A DNA stretch of 58,455 bases from Lachnospiraceae bacterium (GCA_017436865.1 JAFSCH010000049.1:1-58455); one strand, 5' to 3'. Numbered from the stretch's first letter, positions 1 through 8,398 are shown. Made by a program: numbers and translations. The notes: generated from the letters alone by a model not told the origin.

Positions 1-39
1 TGTTTTTAAAAGCATTTCGTAATTTTGTCTGTAATCCAT
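1..39 (-). CDS. 5' end of an unidentified gene leaving the window
   Basis: Read on the reverse strand, an ATG at 39-37 opens a frame that stays open to the window edge and encodes MDYRQNYEMLLKT. An AAAGG-type ribosome binding site lies about 8 nt upstream, which is the main support for a real start. Thirteen residues are too few to assign a family. The gene is divergent from the glycosyltransferase at 370, so the roughly 330 nt between them must hold both promoters. Confidence 0.5.
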   Translation of the reverse strand, partial: MDYRQNYEMLLKT

Positions 40-175
40 TTTTTTACCTTTCTTTGATTGTGCTATGGAAGTACGAAATATGTTATCTATCTTATGATAA
101 CACAAAATGTAAAGTGATGGAATTAAATTGAATAAACAATTCGATTCAAAAGAGTGAAAAGTGAAAACATTTATG

Positions 176-204
176 TTGAGTAATTATGTGAAATCAGTTA
201 TACT
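176..204 (+). promoter_or_regulatory. sigma-A-type promoter for the glycosyltransferase
   Basis: TTGAGT (176-181), a 17-nt spacer and TATACT (199-204) make a good vegetative promoter in the otherwise gene-free stretch 40-369. The predicted leader is about 160 nt. It contains an 11-nt direct repeat TGAAGGTACTG (288-298 and 341-351) of unknown meaning. Confidence 0.6.
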
Positions 205-369
205 ATTATTATAGAAAAACTGTAATTATTTAGGATGGTTTTAAGCATTTTCTTAGATGATAAGAAGATGATTTTACAACGTAATTATGAAGGTACTGCA
301 TGATTACGAATATAGATTGTAAATAGACAAAGGGGAAGTGTGAAGGTACTGGAAAGGTATGGTTGTGAA

Positions 370-1458
370 ATGAGATTTAGTTTGTGTATGATTGTAAAAA
401 ATGAGGAAGCAGTGTTGCGGGATTGCCTTGATTCTCTAAAAGAGCTTATGGATGAAATTATTATTGTAGATACTGGTTCCACAGACAGAACGAAGGAGAT
501 TGCAGCAGAATATACACCATATGTATATGATTTTGAATGGGTAAATGATTTTGCAGCAGCGAGAAATTTTGCTTTTTCTAAAGCAACAGGAGATTATATC
601 TATTCTGCGGATGCTGATGAATATTTGGATGAAGAAAATAAGGTAAAGTTCAAGGCATTGAAAAAGGTTCTTATGCCGGAAGTAGAGATTGTTCAGATGA
701 TTTATGTGACAGAGCAGATTAATCATCCGACAGAGAATTTTGCTAAGGATTTAAGGCCAAAGCTTTTTAAACGTTTGCGTGAATTTACGTGGATTGATCC
801 AATTCATGAAACGATAAATACGAGTCCGATTGTATTTGACAGTGATATTGAGGTTTGTCATAGGCCACAAGGGGATCATAGCAATAGAGATTTTGCTGTA
901 TTTGAGAGAATAATTGAAGAAAGAGGAACATTGTCTGATCGATTGCTTACGATGTATTTGAGAGAACTTTATAAGGCAGGTAGTGAAGAGGCGCTTGACC
1001 GAGCTAGAGAATTTCTGGAACGAACTTTAATGGCATTGAAGCAAAAGGGCAAAGAATTATTGGCGAGACAGACAATAGCAGTACTTTTGAAAATCTATAG
1101 ACAGGCAGATGATGGAGTTGCTATTTTGCGAACTGCTCTTCAGGAGGAGGTAACGATGCCTTCTGCAGAGGTATGTATGGAGTTAGGTTACTTCTTTATG
1201 AAAAAGGAAGAATACGAGGAAGCATCAAAGTGGTTTTATCGAGCAGCGTTTGATTGCGAGAGTGAGATTGATATTGCAAGCAGTGGAACATCAGCTTTGA
1301 TGGCATTAGCACTTAGTTGTCGTAAATATGCTAAGTCTCCTAGAATTCGTGCACTTCCAAAAGATGAGTATGAATATGAAACAATACGTCTTATGGAAAA
1401 GGCAGCAGAATATGAACACATGGCAAGACATTGGAAACCACAAGAGACAGGATTCTAA
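370..1458 (+). CDS. family 2 glycosyltransferase with helical C-terminal repeats
   Basis: A 363-residue GT-A glycosyltransferase expected to transfer a sugar from a nucleotide-sugar donor on the cytoplasmic side. The N-terminal half has the family landmarks: SLCMIVKNEE at residues 4-13, DTGSTD at 34-39 and the metal-binding SADADEY at 79-85. Residues from about 190 to the end are helical and TPR-like, as in the group of GT2 enzymes that glycosylate proteins or cell-surface polymers. I chose ATG 370 over an in-frame GTG at 340: GGAAAGG sits 12 nt before the ATG, the GTG is crowded against its only purine run, and family members start right before the SLCMIVKNEE strand. The following glf gene suggests a surface-glycan context, but the acceptor cannot be told from sequence. 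Confidence 0.85.
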   Translation: MRFSLCMIVKNEEAVLRDCLDSLKELMDEIIIVDTGSTDRTKEIAAEYTPYVYDFEWVNDFAAARNFAFSKATGDYIYSADADEYLDEENKVKFKALKKVLMPEVEIVQMIYVTEQINHPTENFAKDLRPKLFKRLREFTWIDPIHETINTSPIVFDSDIEVCHRPQGDHSNRDFAVFERIIEERGTLSDRLLTMYLRELYKAGSEEALDRAREFLERTLMALKQKGKELLARQTIAVLLKIYRQADDGVAILRTALQEEVTMPSAEVCMELGYFFMKKEEYEEASKWFYRAAFDCESEIDIASSGTSALMALALSCRKYAKSPRIRALPKDEYEYETIRLMEKAAEYEHMARHWKPQETGF

Positions 1459-1461
1459 TGC

Positions 1462-1490
1462 TTGCATTTGGAGAAAAGTTTTTTTATAAT
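1462..1490 (+). promoter_or_regulatory. promoter for glf
   Basis: TTGCAT (1462-1467), a 17-nt spacer and a perfect TATAAT (1485-1490) lie just after the glycosyltransferase stop. This would give glf a start site of its own with a leader of about 30 nt. Confidence 0.55.
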
Positions 1491-1525
1491 TCAATTGATA
1501 ATAATGACTGGGAGAGGATGACACA

Positions 1526-2665
1526 ATGCATTATCAATATCTGGTAGTAGGTGCAGGACTTTTTGGGGCTGTTTTTGCAAGCGAAATGACAAAAAAAGGC
1601 AAAAAATGTCTTGTGATAGAGAAGAGAAAACACATAGCAGGAAATATTTATACAAAGGAAGAAAAGGGGATTCAAGTGCATCAGTATGGTGCGCATATCT
1701 TCCATACCTCTGATAAAGAAGTGTGGGATTATGTGAATACATTGGCAGAGTTTAACCATTATATAAATTCACCAGTTGCTAGCTATAAGGATGAACTGTA
1801 TAACCTTCCTTTTAATATGAATACTTTTGCAAAGATGTGGAATATTAAGACACCCAAGGAAGCAAAGGAAAAGATTCAGGAACAGATTGCTAAACTTAAT
1901 ATTACAGAGCCGCAGAATTTGGAAGAACAGGCACTATCTTTAGTAGGAACAGATATTTATGAGAAGCTGGTAAAAGGATATACGGAAAAACAGTGGGGCA
2001 GAGACTGCAAGGAGCTACCGGCGTTTATTATTAAGCGACTTCCAGTGCGATTTGTTTATGATAATAACTATTTTAATGACCCGTATCAAGGGATTCCGAA
2101 AGGGGGCTACACTAGTCTGGTAGAAAAGCTTCTAGATGGAATTACCGTGAAACTTAATACAACTTATGAGGATTATTGCCGGAAAAATGAGCAGACAGGA
2201 TTATTTGAAACGGCAGATGGAGAACATACCTTTGAAAAGGTATTATATACTGGTATGATTGATAAGTTCTATCATTATCAGTTAGGTGAACTGGCATACC
2301 GTTCTCTTCGGTTTGAAACAGAAGTTTTGGAAGGAGAGGAGAACTATCAGGGGAATGCAGTAGTGAATTATACGGAACGAGAAGTGCCTTATACCCGCAT
2401 TATTGAGCATAAGCATTTTGAGTTTGGCAAGCAGCCTGATACGGTGATTACAAGAGAATATCCACAGGATTGGGAAAAAGGCGAGGAACCTTATTATCCG
2501 GTAAATGATGAGAAAAACATGAACCTTTACGAAGCTTATGCAGAGCTTGCAAAGAAAGAGACAAATGTTCTGTTTGGTGGAAGATTGGGACAGTATAAAT
2601 ATTATGACATGGATAAAGTGATTCGAGCAGCCTTGAACATGGTACAGGAAGAATTGAATAATTAG
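1526..2665 (+). CDS. glf: UDP-galactopyranose mutase
   Basis: Flavoenzyme that interconverts UDP-galactopyranose and UDP-galactofuranose, supplying Galf for cell-surface glycans. The 379-residue product is of normal family length. It begins with the FAD-binding Rossmann motif (GAGLFG at 9-14), followed by the family signatures GNIYT and HQYGAHIFHT, and carries the YTEKQWG segment in the middle. The start ATG follows GGGAGAGG at a suitable distance. It lies 67 nt after a glycosyltransferase, which fits a small glycan-building unit. A hairpin terminator and then a copy of the window's repeat family follow. Confidence 0.97.
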   Translation: MHYQYLVVGAGLFGAVFASEMTKKGKKCLVIEKRKHIAGNIYTKEEKGIQVHQYGAHIFHTSDKEVWDYVNTLAEFNHYINSPVASYKDELYNLPFNMNTFAKMWNIKTPKEAKEKIQEQIAKLNITEPQNLEEQALSLVGTDIYEKLVKGYTEKQWGRDCKELPAFIIKRLPVRFVYDNNYFNDPYQGIPKGGYTSLVEKLLDGITVKLNTTYEDYCRKNEQTGLFETADGEHTFEKVLYTGMIDKFYHYQLGELAYRSLRFETEVLEGEENYQGNAVVNYTEREVPYTRIIEHKHFEFGKQPDTVITREYPQDWEKGEEPYYPVNDEKNMNLYEAYAELAKKETNVLFGGRLGQYKYYDMDKVIRAALNMVQEELNN

Positions 2666-2682
2666 TAACAAGGAAAAATAAG

Positions 2683-2718
2683 ACCGCTGATAGTTGAGTA
2701 AACTACCAGCGGTTCTTG
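2683..2718 (+). terminator. intrinsic terminator after glf
   Basis: The stem ACCGCTG-A-TAGTT pairs with AACTA-C-CAGCGGT around a short loop, with one mismatch, followed by TTCTTG. The T-tract is imperfect. Confidence 0.55.
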
Positions 2719-2723
2719 TATAT

Positions 2724-2810
2724 TAGGAAAATGCTGTAACGTAGAGGTGATTAAACAAGAATTTCGGCAGAAATTCTTGCCAAAGTGCGTGCGCTGGCAC
2801 GCACTATTTT
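2724..2810 (+). repeat. intergenic two-hairpin repeat, copy A
   Basis: Full copy of the repeat family. The 5' block TAGGAAAATGCTGTAAC is followed by hairpin 1 (CAAGAATTTC / GAAATTCTTG, loop GGCA) and hairpin 2 (AGTGCGTGC / GCACGCACT, loop GCTG), then TATTTT. Hairpin 2 differs in sequence from copies C, E and F, yet both arms change so that pairing is kept. The copy starts a few nucleotides after the glf terminator, and its 3' end overlaps the stop codon of the convergent gene. Confidence 0.85.
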
Positions 2811-4086
2811 AACAATATGAATTAAACAGCATACCACTATAAATACTTGTCATATACGGATTCACATAGCTTGTCGCAGGATTGCTGTATGCGCAAATGG
2901 CTCTTGATACATACTCCATTGGATCCAGGGCGATGGAATGGAGCTTACGAAGCACCTGGTTGCCGAAATTTTGTAGGTCATCAAGATCAGGCATCTTGGT
3001 TAGGCTATCATCGCGACGATATTTCAAAGTATTGTCTTCCTGAATTTCGATACCATATTTTTCGACTTTTTCTTTGTGGCGCCCTAGAAGTTTCTTCATT
3101 TCATCCAAAAGATGATGGTTATTGGCAACTTTTGCATTCTCATCATTAGTAACACCGTGAATGAATTGATTGTAACAGTTAACAAAGCTTTCTATATTAT
3201 AAGTTAGTGATTCCATATCAGGGTATAAACCAACTTCTGCATCGCGTGCTTTACTTTGTGGATTCAGAGTTAGTCGATAATTGCCATATGCAGGAAAGGT
3301 ATTTGCATAAGAGGAACGTTCCTTATCGTCTAAATAATAAGTAGCATTCGTGGCATTGTGAATGGATTTATTCAAACCAAGATAATGTACAATGCCCTTA
3401 GCTTGACTAGTATTATTATCTGTGATTTCAAAATGATTCTTGCTCTGAACTGGAATTCCATATGCGTCGGAGGTAATCTCAAGTGCAGTTCTTCCCTTGT
3501 TATTTAGTATGGTAGCGTGAAGACCAATATCAGAAGTATTAATCAAGCGTGCAAGCTTGTTTTGAAGCTGTTCATGTGTTTCGCCATCACTGATAGAAAA
3601 TTGCAATTCATAATGAAGCTTGTTGGTGATAATGTCAAAGGAATAGTCATCCGGAGGCATTAATACCATTTGGTTTGAGGTTAGAAAACTGCTCGTATTT
3701 ATTTGTGGGGAAGCAAATTCTTTTACTTCAAGATGAAAATGTTCCGGCGCAGAAGATTTATTGGCAGTATATTCAACCTCAACAAGCTCAGGGGTATTAC
3801 TGTAGGCTTTTTTAGAAGAAAATAGCATTTGTTGATCAGAACTTCCAAATGTTGTAATCGTCTGTTTAAGTGTTTCTGCGCTTTCCTTAAGTTGAACAGC
3901 ATATGCAATTGCCTGAGGTGAGGGATCTGTAAGATAAAGTGGCGCAAAACGATTTTTCAGCTGGATATCACTGTAAATATGCCGTAACTCATCACGGTCA
4001 TGGATATGACTGCGCGATGTACGTTTATTGTCATAAGTGGTAAGATAATGATTATAGATTTGAAATGCTGTAAAAGACATCGGCAT
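2809..4086 (-). CDS. FliD-like (flagellar hook-associated 2-like) protein, function uncertain
   Basis: A 425-residue protein without signal peptide or membrane segments. Residues roughly 165-215 (YELQFSISDGETHEQL and the following LARLINTSDIG region) resemble the FliD/hook-associated 'type III export to filament' proteins. The C-terminus (NPYMTSIYSGMLFNSYC) also looks like a filament-associated tail. The start is ATG 4086, because AAGGAGGG lies 7 nt upstream; an in-frame ATG at 4140 has no such site. It stands alone on the reverse strand, with its own promoter and no flagellar neighbours here. A true cap role is therefore an inference; a surface or structural protein that borrowed the fold is an alternative. 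Confidence 0.5.
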   Translation of the reverse strand: MPMSFTAFQIYNHYLTTYDNKRTSRSHIHDRDELRHIYSDIQLKNRFAPLYLTDPSPQAIAYAVQLKESAETLKQTITTFGSSDQQMLFSSKKAYSNTPELVEVEYTANKSSAPEHFHLEVKEFASPQINTSSFLTSNQMVLMPPDDYSFDIITNKLHYELQFSISDGETHEQLQNKLARLINTSDIGLHATILNNKGRTALEITSDAYGIPVQSKNHFEITDNNTSQAKGIVHYLGLNKSIHNATNATYYLDDKERSSYANTFPAYGNYRLTLNPQSKARDAEVGLYPDMESLTYNIESFVNCYNQFIHGVTNDENAKVANNHHLLDEMKKLLGRHKEKVEKYGIEIQEDNTLKYRRDDSLTKMPDLDDLQNFGNQVLRKLHSIALDPMEYVSRAICAYSNPATSYVNPYMTSIYSGMLFNSYC

Positions 4087-4182
4087 ACCGCACCCTCCTT
4101 TCTTGAACAAACTACCTTCATAAATCGGATTCCCGGACATGTAACTCCCCAGAACAGGTACAGTAAACCTATTATTAAGTAA

Positions 4183-4211
4183 AATATACCATAAGAACTT
4201 AGAAAAATCAA
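4183..4211 (-). promoter_or_regulatory. promoter for the FliD-like gene
   Basis: On the reverse strand, TTGATT, a 17-nt spacer and TATATT. It lies back to back with the rpmG promoter at 4253. Confidence 0.55.
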
Positions 4212-4252
4212 GAATTAGAGGGCGTTATGAAGGATTGTTTTTGAAAAAAAAG

Positions 4253-4281
4253 TTGACGCACATTTATGGTTATGATATATT
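4253..4281 (+). promoter_or_regulatory. promoter of the rpmG-secE-nusG operon
   Basis: TTGACG (4253-4258), a 17-nt spacer and TATATT (4276-4281). The leader to rpmG is about 125 nt. Confidence 0.65.
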
Positions 4282-4411
4282 TGTTAAGCAAGATGTGAAT
4301 TGGGTCTTTTTTTTATGCCAATTTTGCAAAAGGGCTCATTTACATGGTGTATGGTCGCAAGACCGGATTAGAACAAAGGTAAAGATTAGAAACGCTAGCG
4401 GAGGTGGAATT

Positions 4412-4561
4412 ATGCGTACAAAGATTACATTAGCTTGTACAGAGTGCAAACAGCGTAACTACAATACTACTAAGGAGAAGAAGAACCATCCTGATAGAAT
4501 GGAAATCAAGAAATATTGTAGATTCTGTAAGACTCACACATTACACAAAGAAACAAAATAA
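4412..4561 (+). CDS. rpmG: 50S ribosomal protein L33
   Basis: A 49-residue large-subunit protein of usual L33 length. It carries two zinc-ribbon cysteine pairs (CTEC at residues 9-12 and CRFC at 36-39), so it is the zinc-binding form. The ATG at 4412 follows GGAGGTGG. A longer in-frame extension to 4235 runs through the promoter and leader and is not real. It heads the rpmG-secE-nusG unit, the standard order in Firmicutes. Confidence 0.96.
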   Translation: MRTKITLACTECKQRNYNTTKEKKNHPDRMEIKKYCRFCKTHTLHKETK

Positions 4562-4589
4562 TCGGTAAAGGATCTACAGGAGGCATGCT

Positions 4590-4796
4590 ATGGGAGATTC
4601 AGCAAAGACAAATGCGCCAAAGACAAGTGCATGGAAAAACATCAAAACAGAATTTGGCAAGATTATCTGGCCAGATAAGAATGACTTGTTAAAGCAGTCA
4701 GTGGCTGTTCTCAGTATTTCAATTGTGGTGGGCCTTATCATTACTTTTCTGGATACTCTTATCCAGTATGGAATTAACTTCTTGACTGCATTATAA
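4590..4796 (+). CDS. secE: preprotein translocase subunit SecE
   Basis: Short 68-residue subunit of the SecYEG channel. It has a cytoplasmic amphipathic region containing the conserved FGKIIWPDKNDLLKQS segment (about residues 22-37), then one membrane helix of about 20 residues ending near the C-terminus. An AGGAGG site precedes the ATG. It lies 28 nt after rpmG and just before nusG, as expected. Confidence 0.96.
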   Translation: MGDSAKTNAPKTSAWKNIKTEFGKIIWPDKNDLLKQSVAVLSISIVVGLIITFLDTLIQYGINFLTAL

Positions 4797-4813
4797 GAGT
4801 GAGGATGAATAGT

Positions 4814-5542
4814 ATGGAAGAAAAAAAGGAACGCAAGGCAGTAGCCAAGAAAATTATTGAGCCAATGATGAAGGAATGGGAACCGATTTCTCCAAAGATG
4901 CCGGTGCCTGAACCTGAAGAAGTGGTTGAGGAAATTGTAGAAACTGAAGAGGTTGTAGAACAGATTGAAGAAGAACCAGTTGATAACGAGCCACGTAGCA
5001 GAGTTGCTTTAAGTGACAATAAGAGTGGTTTGGGTATGGGTTGGTATGTTGTTCATACCTATTCAGGCTATGAGAACAAGGTAAAAGCCAATATTGAAAA
5101 GGCAATTGAGAACAGACATCTTGAAAATGAGATTCTGGAGGTCAGAGTTCCTTTACAGGACGTTGTGGAAGTAAAAGATGGCGTTGAAAAGAGTAGCCAG
5201 AAGAAACTTTTTCCTGGATACGTTCTGTTACACATGGATGCAGATAATAATGATGCATGGTATGTGGTTCGTAATACAAGAGGTGTTACGGGATTTGTTG
5301 GACCGGGAAGTAAGCCGGTGCCGCTGACAGAGGAAGAACTCAGAGCATTAGATTTTGGTAATGAGATTGACGTGGAATTCGCAGAAGGAGACGTTATCTC
5401 AGTAACAGCAGGTGTTTGGAAAGATACCGTTGGTACTGTTCAGAAAATTGATGTAACTAGACAGACAGTAACAATCAATGTAGAAATGTTTGGTAGAGAA
5501 ACACCTGTTGAAATTAGTTTTACTGATGTAAAAAAACTTTAA
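4814..5542 (+). CDS. nusG: transcription elongation/termination factor NusG with an acidic N-terminal extension
   Basis: Binds RNA polymerase and modulates pausing, termination and transcription-translation coupling. The canonical protein starts at GWYVVHTYSGYE (around residue 76). The NGN domain, including the FPGYVLLHM strand, is followed by a C-terminal KOW domain with VTAGVWKDTVGTVQ. Upstream of that lie about 75 extra residues: a basic start, then a Glu/Pro/Val-rich stretch that is probably disordered. Typical NusG is about 175 residues; this one is 242. Start choice: GTGAGGA lies 8 nt before ATG 4814, better placed than for GTG 4799 or ATG 4805. Even the shortest plausible start keeps the extension. 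Confidence 0.95.
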   Translation: MEEKKERKAVAKKIIEPMMKEWEPISPKMPVPEPEEVVEEIVETEEVVEQIEEEPVDNEPRSRVALSDNKSGLGMGWYVVHTYSGYENKVKANIEKAIENRHLENEILEVRVPLQDVVEVKDGVEKSSQKKLFPGYVLLHMDADNNDAWYVVRNTRGVTGFVGPGSKPVPLTEEELRALDFGNEIDVEFAEGDVISVTAGVWKDTVGTVQKIDVTRQTVTINVEMFGRETPVEISFTDVKKL

Positions 5543-5578
5543 TCCTATTTCATTTGCATGATAATTGTGAAATAAGGA

Positions 5579-5607
5579 TTGACACGAATGCGTAGTTGTA
5601 ATAGAAT
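5579..5607 (+). promoter_or_regulatory. promoter of rplK-rplA
   Basis: Consensus TTGACA (5579-5584), a 17-nt spacer and TAGAAT (5602-5607). Transcription should start near 5614, at the first base of the leader hairpin. Confidence 0.8.
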
Positions 5608-5611
5608 ATTA

Positions 5612-5711
5612 GCCGGACTGTGAAGAAAAAAGTCCGCGTGGGAGGGCTATCCACCCAAACTACCACAAAACAGTTAATAGAGACTGAGAATAATTTTAGG
5701 AGGTGCCTATA
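5612..5711 (+). promoter_or_regulatory. rplK-rplA mRNA leader, probable L1 autoregulatory site
   Basis: The leader starts with a hairpin (CGGACT 5614-5619 / AGTCCG 5631-5636). GTGGGAGGG (5638-5646), CCACCC and ACTACCAC (5660-5667) follow. This GUGGGAGG...ACCAC arrangement mimics the L1 site of 23S rRNA and is the usual element by which free L1 represses the rplK-rplA mRNA. Binding by L1 is inferred from family knowledge. Confidence 0.65.
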
Positions 5712-6137
5712 ATGGCAAAGAAAGTAGAAGGATATATTAAATTACAGATTCCTGCCGCAAAAGCAACACCGGCTCCACCAGTTGGACCAGCACTTGGTCA
5801 GCATGGTGTAAACATTGTTGAATTTACAAAACAGTTTAATGCAAGAACAGCAGATCAGGAAGGTATGATCATTCCAGTAGTAATCACTGTTTATGCAGAT
5901 AGAAGTTTCAGCTTCATTACAAAGACTCCACCAGCAGCTGTTCTTTTAAAGAAGGCTTGTAACCTTAAGACTGCTTCTGCAGCACCAAATAAGAACAAAG
6001 TTGCTACTATTTCTAAAGCTAAGATTCAGGAAATCGCTGAATTAAAGATGCCTGACTTAAATGCAGCAAGCCTTGAGGCTGCTATGAGCATGATCGCAGG
6101 TACAGCAAGAAGTATGGGTATCACAGTAGAAGAATAA
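5712..6137 (+). CDS. rplK: 50S ribosomal protein L11
   Basis: Component of the GTPase-associated centre of the 50S subunit. The product is 141 residues, exactly the usual length, from ATG 5712 (TAGGAGG lies 7-8 nt upstream). The N-terminal [19 protein letters not shown] segment binds thiopeptides and contacts factors. The C-terminal half is the 23S rRNA-binding domain with [13 protein letters not shown]. An in-frame GTG at 5703 lies inside the ribosome binding site. First gene of the rplK-rplA unit. Confidence 0.98.
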   Translation: MAKKVEGYIKLQIPAAKATPAPPVGPALGQHGVNIVEFTKQFNARTADQEGMIIPVVITVYADRSFSFITKTPPAAVLLKKACNLKTASAAPNKNKVATISKAKIQEIAELKMPDLNAASLEAAMSMIAGTARSMGITVEE

Positions 6138-6153
6138 GCGGAGGTAAAGAAGA

Positions 6154-6843
6154 ATGAAACATGGTAAGAAATATAATGAGTCCGCGAAGTTAGTTGATCG
6201 CGCAACTTTTTATGAAATCGAAGAAGCTGTATCTTTAGTTAAGAAGACTGCAACTGCAAAGTTCGATGAGACAGTAGAACTTCACATCAGAACAGGCTGT
6301 GACGGACGTCATGCTGATCAGCAGATCCGTGGTGCTGTAGTACTTCCAAACGGTACAGGTAAGACAGTTAAGGTTTTAGTATTCGCTAAGGGTGATAAGG
6401 TAGCAGAGGCAGAGGCTGCTGGTGCAGATTACGTTGGTGGCGAAGAGCTCATTCCAAAGATTCAGAATGATGGTTGGTTAGATTTCGACGTAGTAGTAGC
6501 TACACCTGATATGATGGGTGTTGTTGGTCGTCTTGGTAAGGTTTTAGGACCTAAGGGCTTAATGCCAAACCCTAAGGCTGGTACAGTAACAATGGATGTT
6601 ACAAAGGCTATCAATGATATCAAGGCTGGTAAGATTGAATACAGACTTGATAAGACAAACATTATTCACTGTCCAGTAGGAAAGGCTTCTTTCACAGAAG
6701 AGCAGTTAGGACAGAATATCAATGCTCTTTTAGAGGCTATTGTTAAGGCTAAGCCTTCAACATTAAAGGGACAGTACTTAAAGAGTATTACACTTACATC
6801 AACAATGGGACCTGGAGTAAAGGTTAGTGTTGCAAAGTTCTAA
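6154..6843 (+). CDS. rplA: 50S ribosomal protein L1
   Basis: L1-stalk protein that helps release deacylated tRNA, and the probable translational repressor of its own operon through the leader at 5612-5711. The product has 229 residues, normal length, with the signature [20 protein letters not shown] in the central domain. It starts 16 nt after rplK with a GGAGG site. An intrinsic terminator follows 13 nt after the stop, so the usual continuation into rplJ is broken here. Confidence 0.98.
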   Translation: MKHGKKYNESAKLVDRATFYEIEEAVSLVKKTATAKFDETVELHIRTGCDGRHADQQIRGAVVLPNGTGKTVKVLVFAKGDKVAEAEAAGADYVGGEELIPKIQNDGWLDFDVVVATPDMMGVVGRLGKVLGPKGLMPNPKAGTVTMDVTKAINDIKAGKIEYRLDKTNIIHCPVGKASFTEEQLGQNINALLEAIVKAKPSTLKGQYLKSITLTSTMGPGVKVSVAKF

Positions 6844-6856
6844 TCTATGATATTGA

Positions 6857-6882
6857 GACCTCGGTTATACCGGGGTCTTTTT
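6857..6882 (+). terminator. intrinsic terminator after rplA
   Basis: GACCTCGG and CCGGGGTC pair around TTATA, followed by TTTTTG. Confidence 0.85.
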
Positions 6883-6946
6883 GCACATAAATTATATGTA
6901 TATGAGAGATATGTTTTATAGGATATGACATGTAGGATAAGAGGGT

Positions 6947-8221
6947 ATGAAGAAAGAAAGGGACACGAGAAGGGAAATAAAGAAAATCAGGTTGTTTTTT
7001 TGTGTGCTGGCAATTGTGTTAAGCGTTGGAATAATTGGAATGCTGATTTATGTCGCTGTTATGGGAATGAATAATCGAAGTGGAGAATCAGATAAAGGGA
7101 TTCAGATGGTGATTTTTGATGATATATTTTCTTCTTTTCAGAATATTTTTGTGAGTGAAACTGAGTCACATAATGGAGAAGTTGGAAGTTTAAAACATGA
7201 CGAAGTTTTGTTACAAAGCGCACTTGCAGCAGGTGAAAAAGCAATTGTAGTAGAATGTAAAGAACAGGAAGAGATAAAACTTTTGTTTGCTGGAGATGTG
7301 CTATTGGATGAACATTATGCAGTGATGGCAAATTTACTTAATAGAGGTGGTGATGTAGAGGAGGCGTTTTCGCCAGAACTTTTAAATGTCATGCGTTCGG
7401 CAGATGTTTTTATGCTGAATAATGAATTTACTTTTACGAATCGAGGAACTCCAACAGGAGGAAAACAATTTACATTTCGTGCAAATCCAGAAAGAGTTAG
7501 TTTGCTACAGGAAATAGGAGTTGATATGGTGTCGGTAGCGAATAATCATATGTATGATTATGGTGAGATTTCGCTGTTGGATACTCTTGATACATTAGAA
7601 AATGCAGGAATAGCTTATACCGGAGCGGGTGAGAATTTGGAAGAAGCTATGAAACCAGTTTATCTGATTGCAAATGGGATGAAGATAGGGATAATCAGTG
7701 CAACGCAGATAGAGAGAAATGGAACGCCGGATACGAAAGAAGCAACGGCTACAACTCCGGGAGTGTTACGATGCATGGATACAAAAAATCTGTTACAGGT
7801 AATAGAACAAATGGAAGAAAGTTGCGACTATACAATTCTCTATATCCATTGGGGAACAGAACTTAAGGAAGAAATTGATTGGCTTCAGGAGGAACAGGCT
7901 CCTATTTATGCACAGGCAGGGGTTGATTTGATTATAGGAGATCACCCGCATTGTTTGCAAAAAATAGATAGTGTAATGGGTGTGCCGATTGTTTATAGTT
8001 TGGGAAATTTTTGGTTTAACTCAAAGACACAAAATTCCTGTGTGGTTGAAGTGGTGTTGAAGGAAAAGGAATTACATACGTTGAAGTTTATGCCATGCAA
8101 GCAGGAAGATAGTAGAACAAGACTATTGGAAGGCATGGAGAAGCAGGGTGTGTTAAATTATATGAGAGGTATATCGCCTAATATAATGATAGATGAAAAT
8201 GGTTATGTAAACTTTGGCTAG
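6947..8221 (+). CDS. CapA-family protein (poly-gamma-glutamate/capsule synthesis type metallophosphatase fold), membrane-anchored
   Basis: A 424-residue protein with a basic start, one membrane helix at about residues 15-40 and then an extracytoplasmic region. The CapA domain begins around residue 107 with LLFAGDVLLDEHY. It carries MLNNEFTF, the NHMYDYG motif (family NNH), IHWGTEL and the GDHPHCLQ metal-site motif, and ends with SLGNFWF. CapA proteins have a calcineurin-like phosphoesterase fold. Some act in poly-gamma-glutamate synthesis; most solitary ones have no proven substrate. There are no capB/capC partners here. It sits between rplA and rplJ, flanked by a terminator and the rplJ promoter, so it is likely an insertion into the ribosomal operon. 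Confidence 0.85.
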   Translation: MKKERDTRREIKKIRLFFCVLAIVLSVGIIGMLIYVAVMGMNNRSGESDKGIQMVIFDDIFSSFQNIFVSETESHNGEVGSLKHDEVLLQSALAAGEKAIVVECKEQEEIKLLFAGDVLLDEHYAVMANLLNRGGDVEEAFSPELLNVMRSADVFMLNNEFTFTNRGTPTGGKQFTFRANPERVSLLQEIGVDMVSVANNHMYDYGEISLLDTLDTLENAGIAYTGAGENLEEAMKPVYLIANGMKIGIISATQIERNGTPDTKEATATTPGVLRCMDTKNLLQVIEQMEESCDYTILYIHWGTELKEEIDWLQEEQAPIYAQAGVDLIIGDHPHCLQKIDSVMGVPIVYSLGNFWFNSKTQNSCVVEVVLKEKELHTLKFMPCKQEDSRTRLLEGMEKQGVLNYMRGISPNIMIDENGYVNFG

Positions 8222-8260
8222 AAAAAGAGTGAGAAAAGTGTAAAAACATAAAAAATACTG

Positions 8261-8290
8261 TTGACACAAAAGAATAGATTGTGATATTAT
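8261..8290 (+). promoter_or_regulatory. promoter of rplJ-rplL
   Basis: TTGACA (8261-8266), an 18-nt spacer and TATTAT (8285-8290), placed just upstream of the L10 leader. Confidence 0.75.
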
Positions 8291-8296
8291 ATCAAA

Positions 8297-8398
8297 GGTT
8301 TATCGAACCGTGCCGAAGACAGTAGGTGCTGAGAGAAATCAAAGCGTAAGTGTATCGCCTACCGAGGAAGAAGAGTTTTATTGATTATGATTCTATTT
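8297..8398 (+). ncRNA. ribosomal L10 leader RNA
   Basis: The leader contains CCGAAGACAGTAGGTGC (about 8313-8329) and the complementary GCCTACCGAGGAAG (about 8357-8370). AGTAGGTG and CGCCTACC form the closing stem, and the GAAGACAG and GAGGAAGA flanks are the conserved kink-turn-like sequence. This is the known L10(L12)4 autoregulatory leader of Firmicutes. The whole gap 8222-8546 is explained by promoter, leader, attenuator and a repeat remnant. Confidence 0.85.

Noticed and set aside
340-369. GTG start at 340 for the glycosyltransferase
   Set aside because: The purine-rich site is too close to the GTG, and the family N-terminus and a better spaced GGAAAGG point to ATG 370.
2847-3149. 100-codon open frame on the plus strand inside the FliD-like gene
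   Set aside because: Antisense to a well-supported gene with its own promoter and ribosome site; no ribosome site and no protein-like pattern.
5544-5580. Terminator after nusG from the ATTTCA/TGAAAT hairpin
   Set aside because: There is no T-tract and the -35 box of the rplK promoter starts immediately after it.
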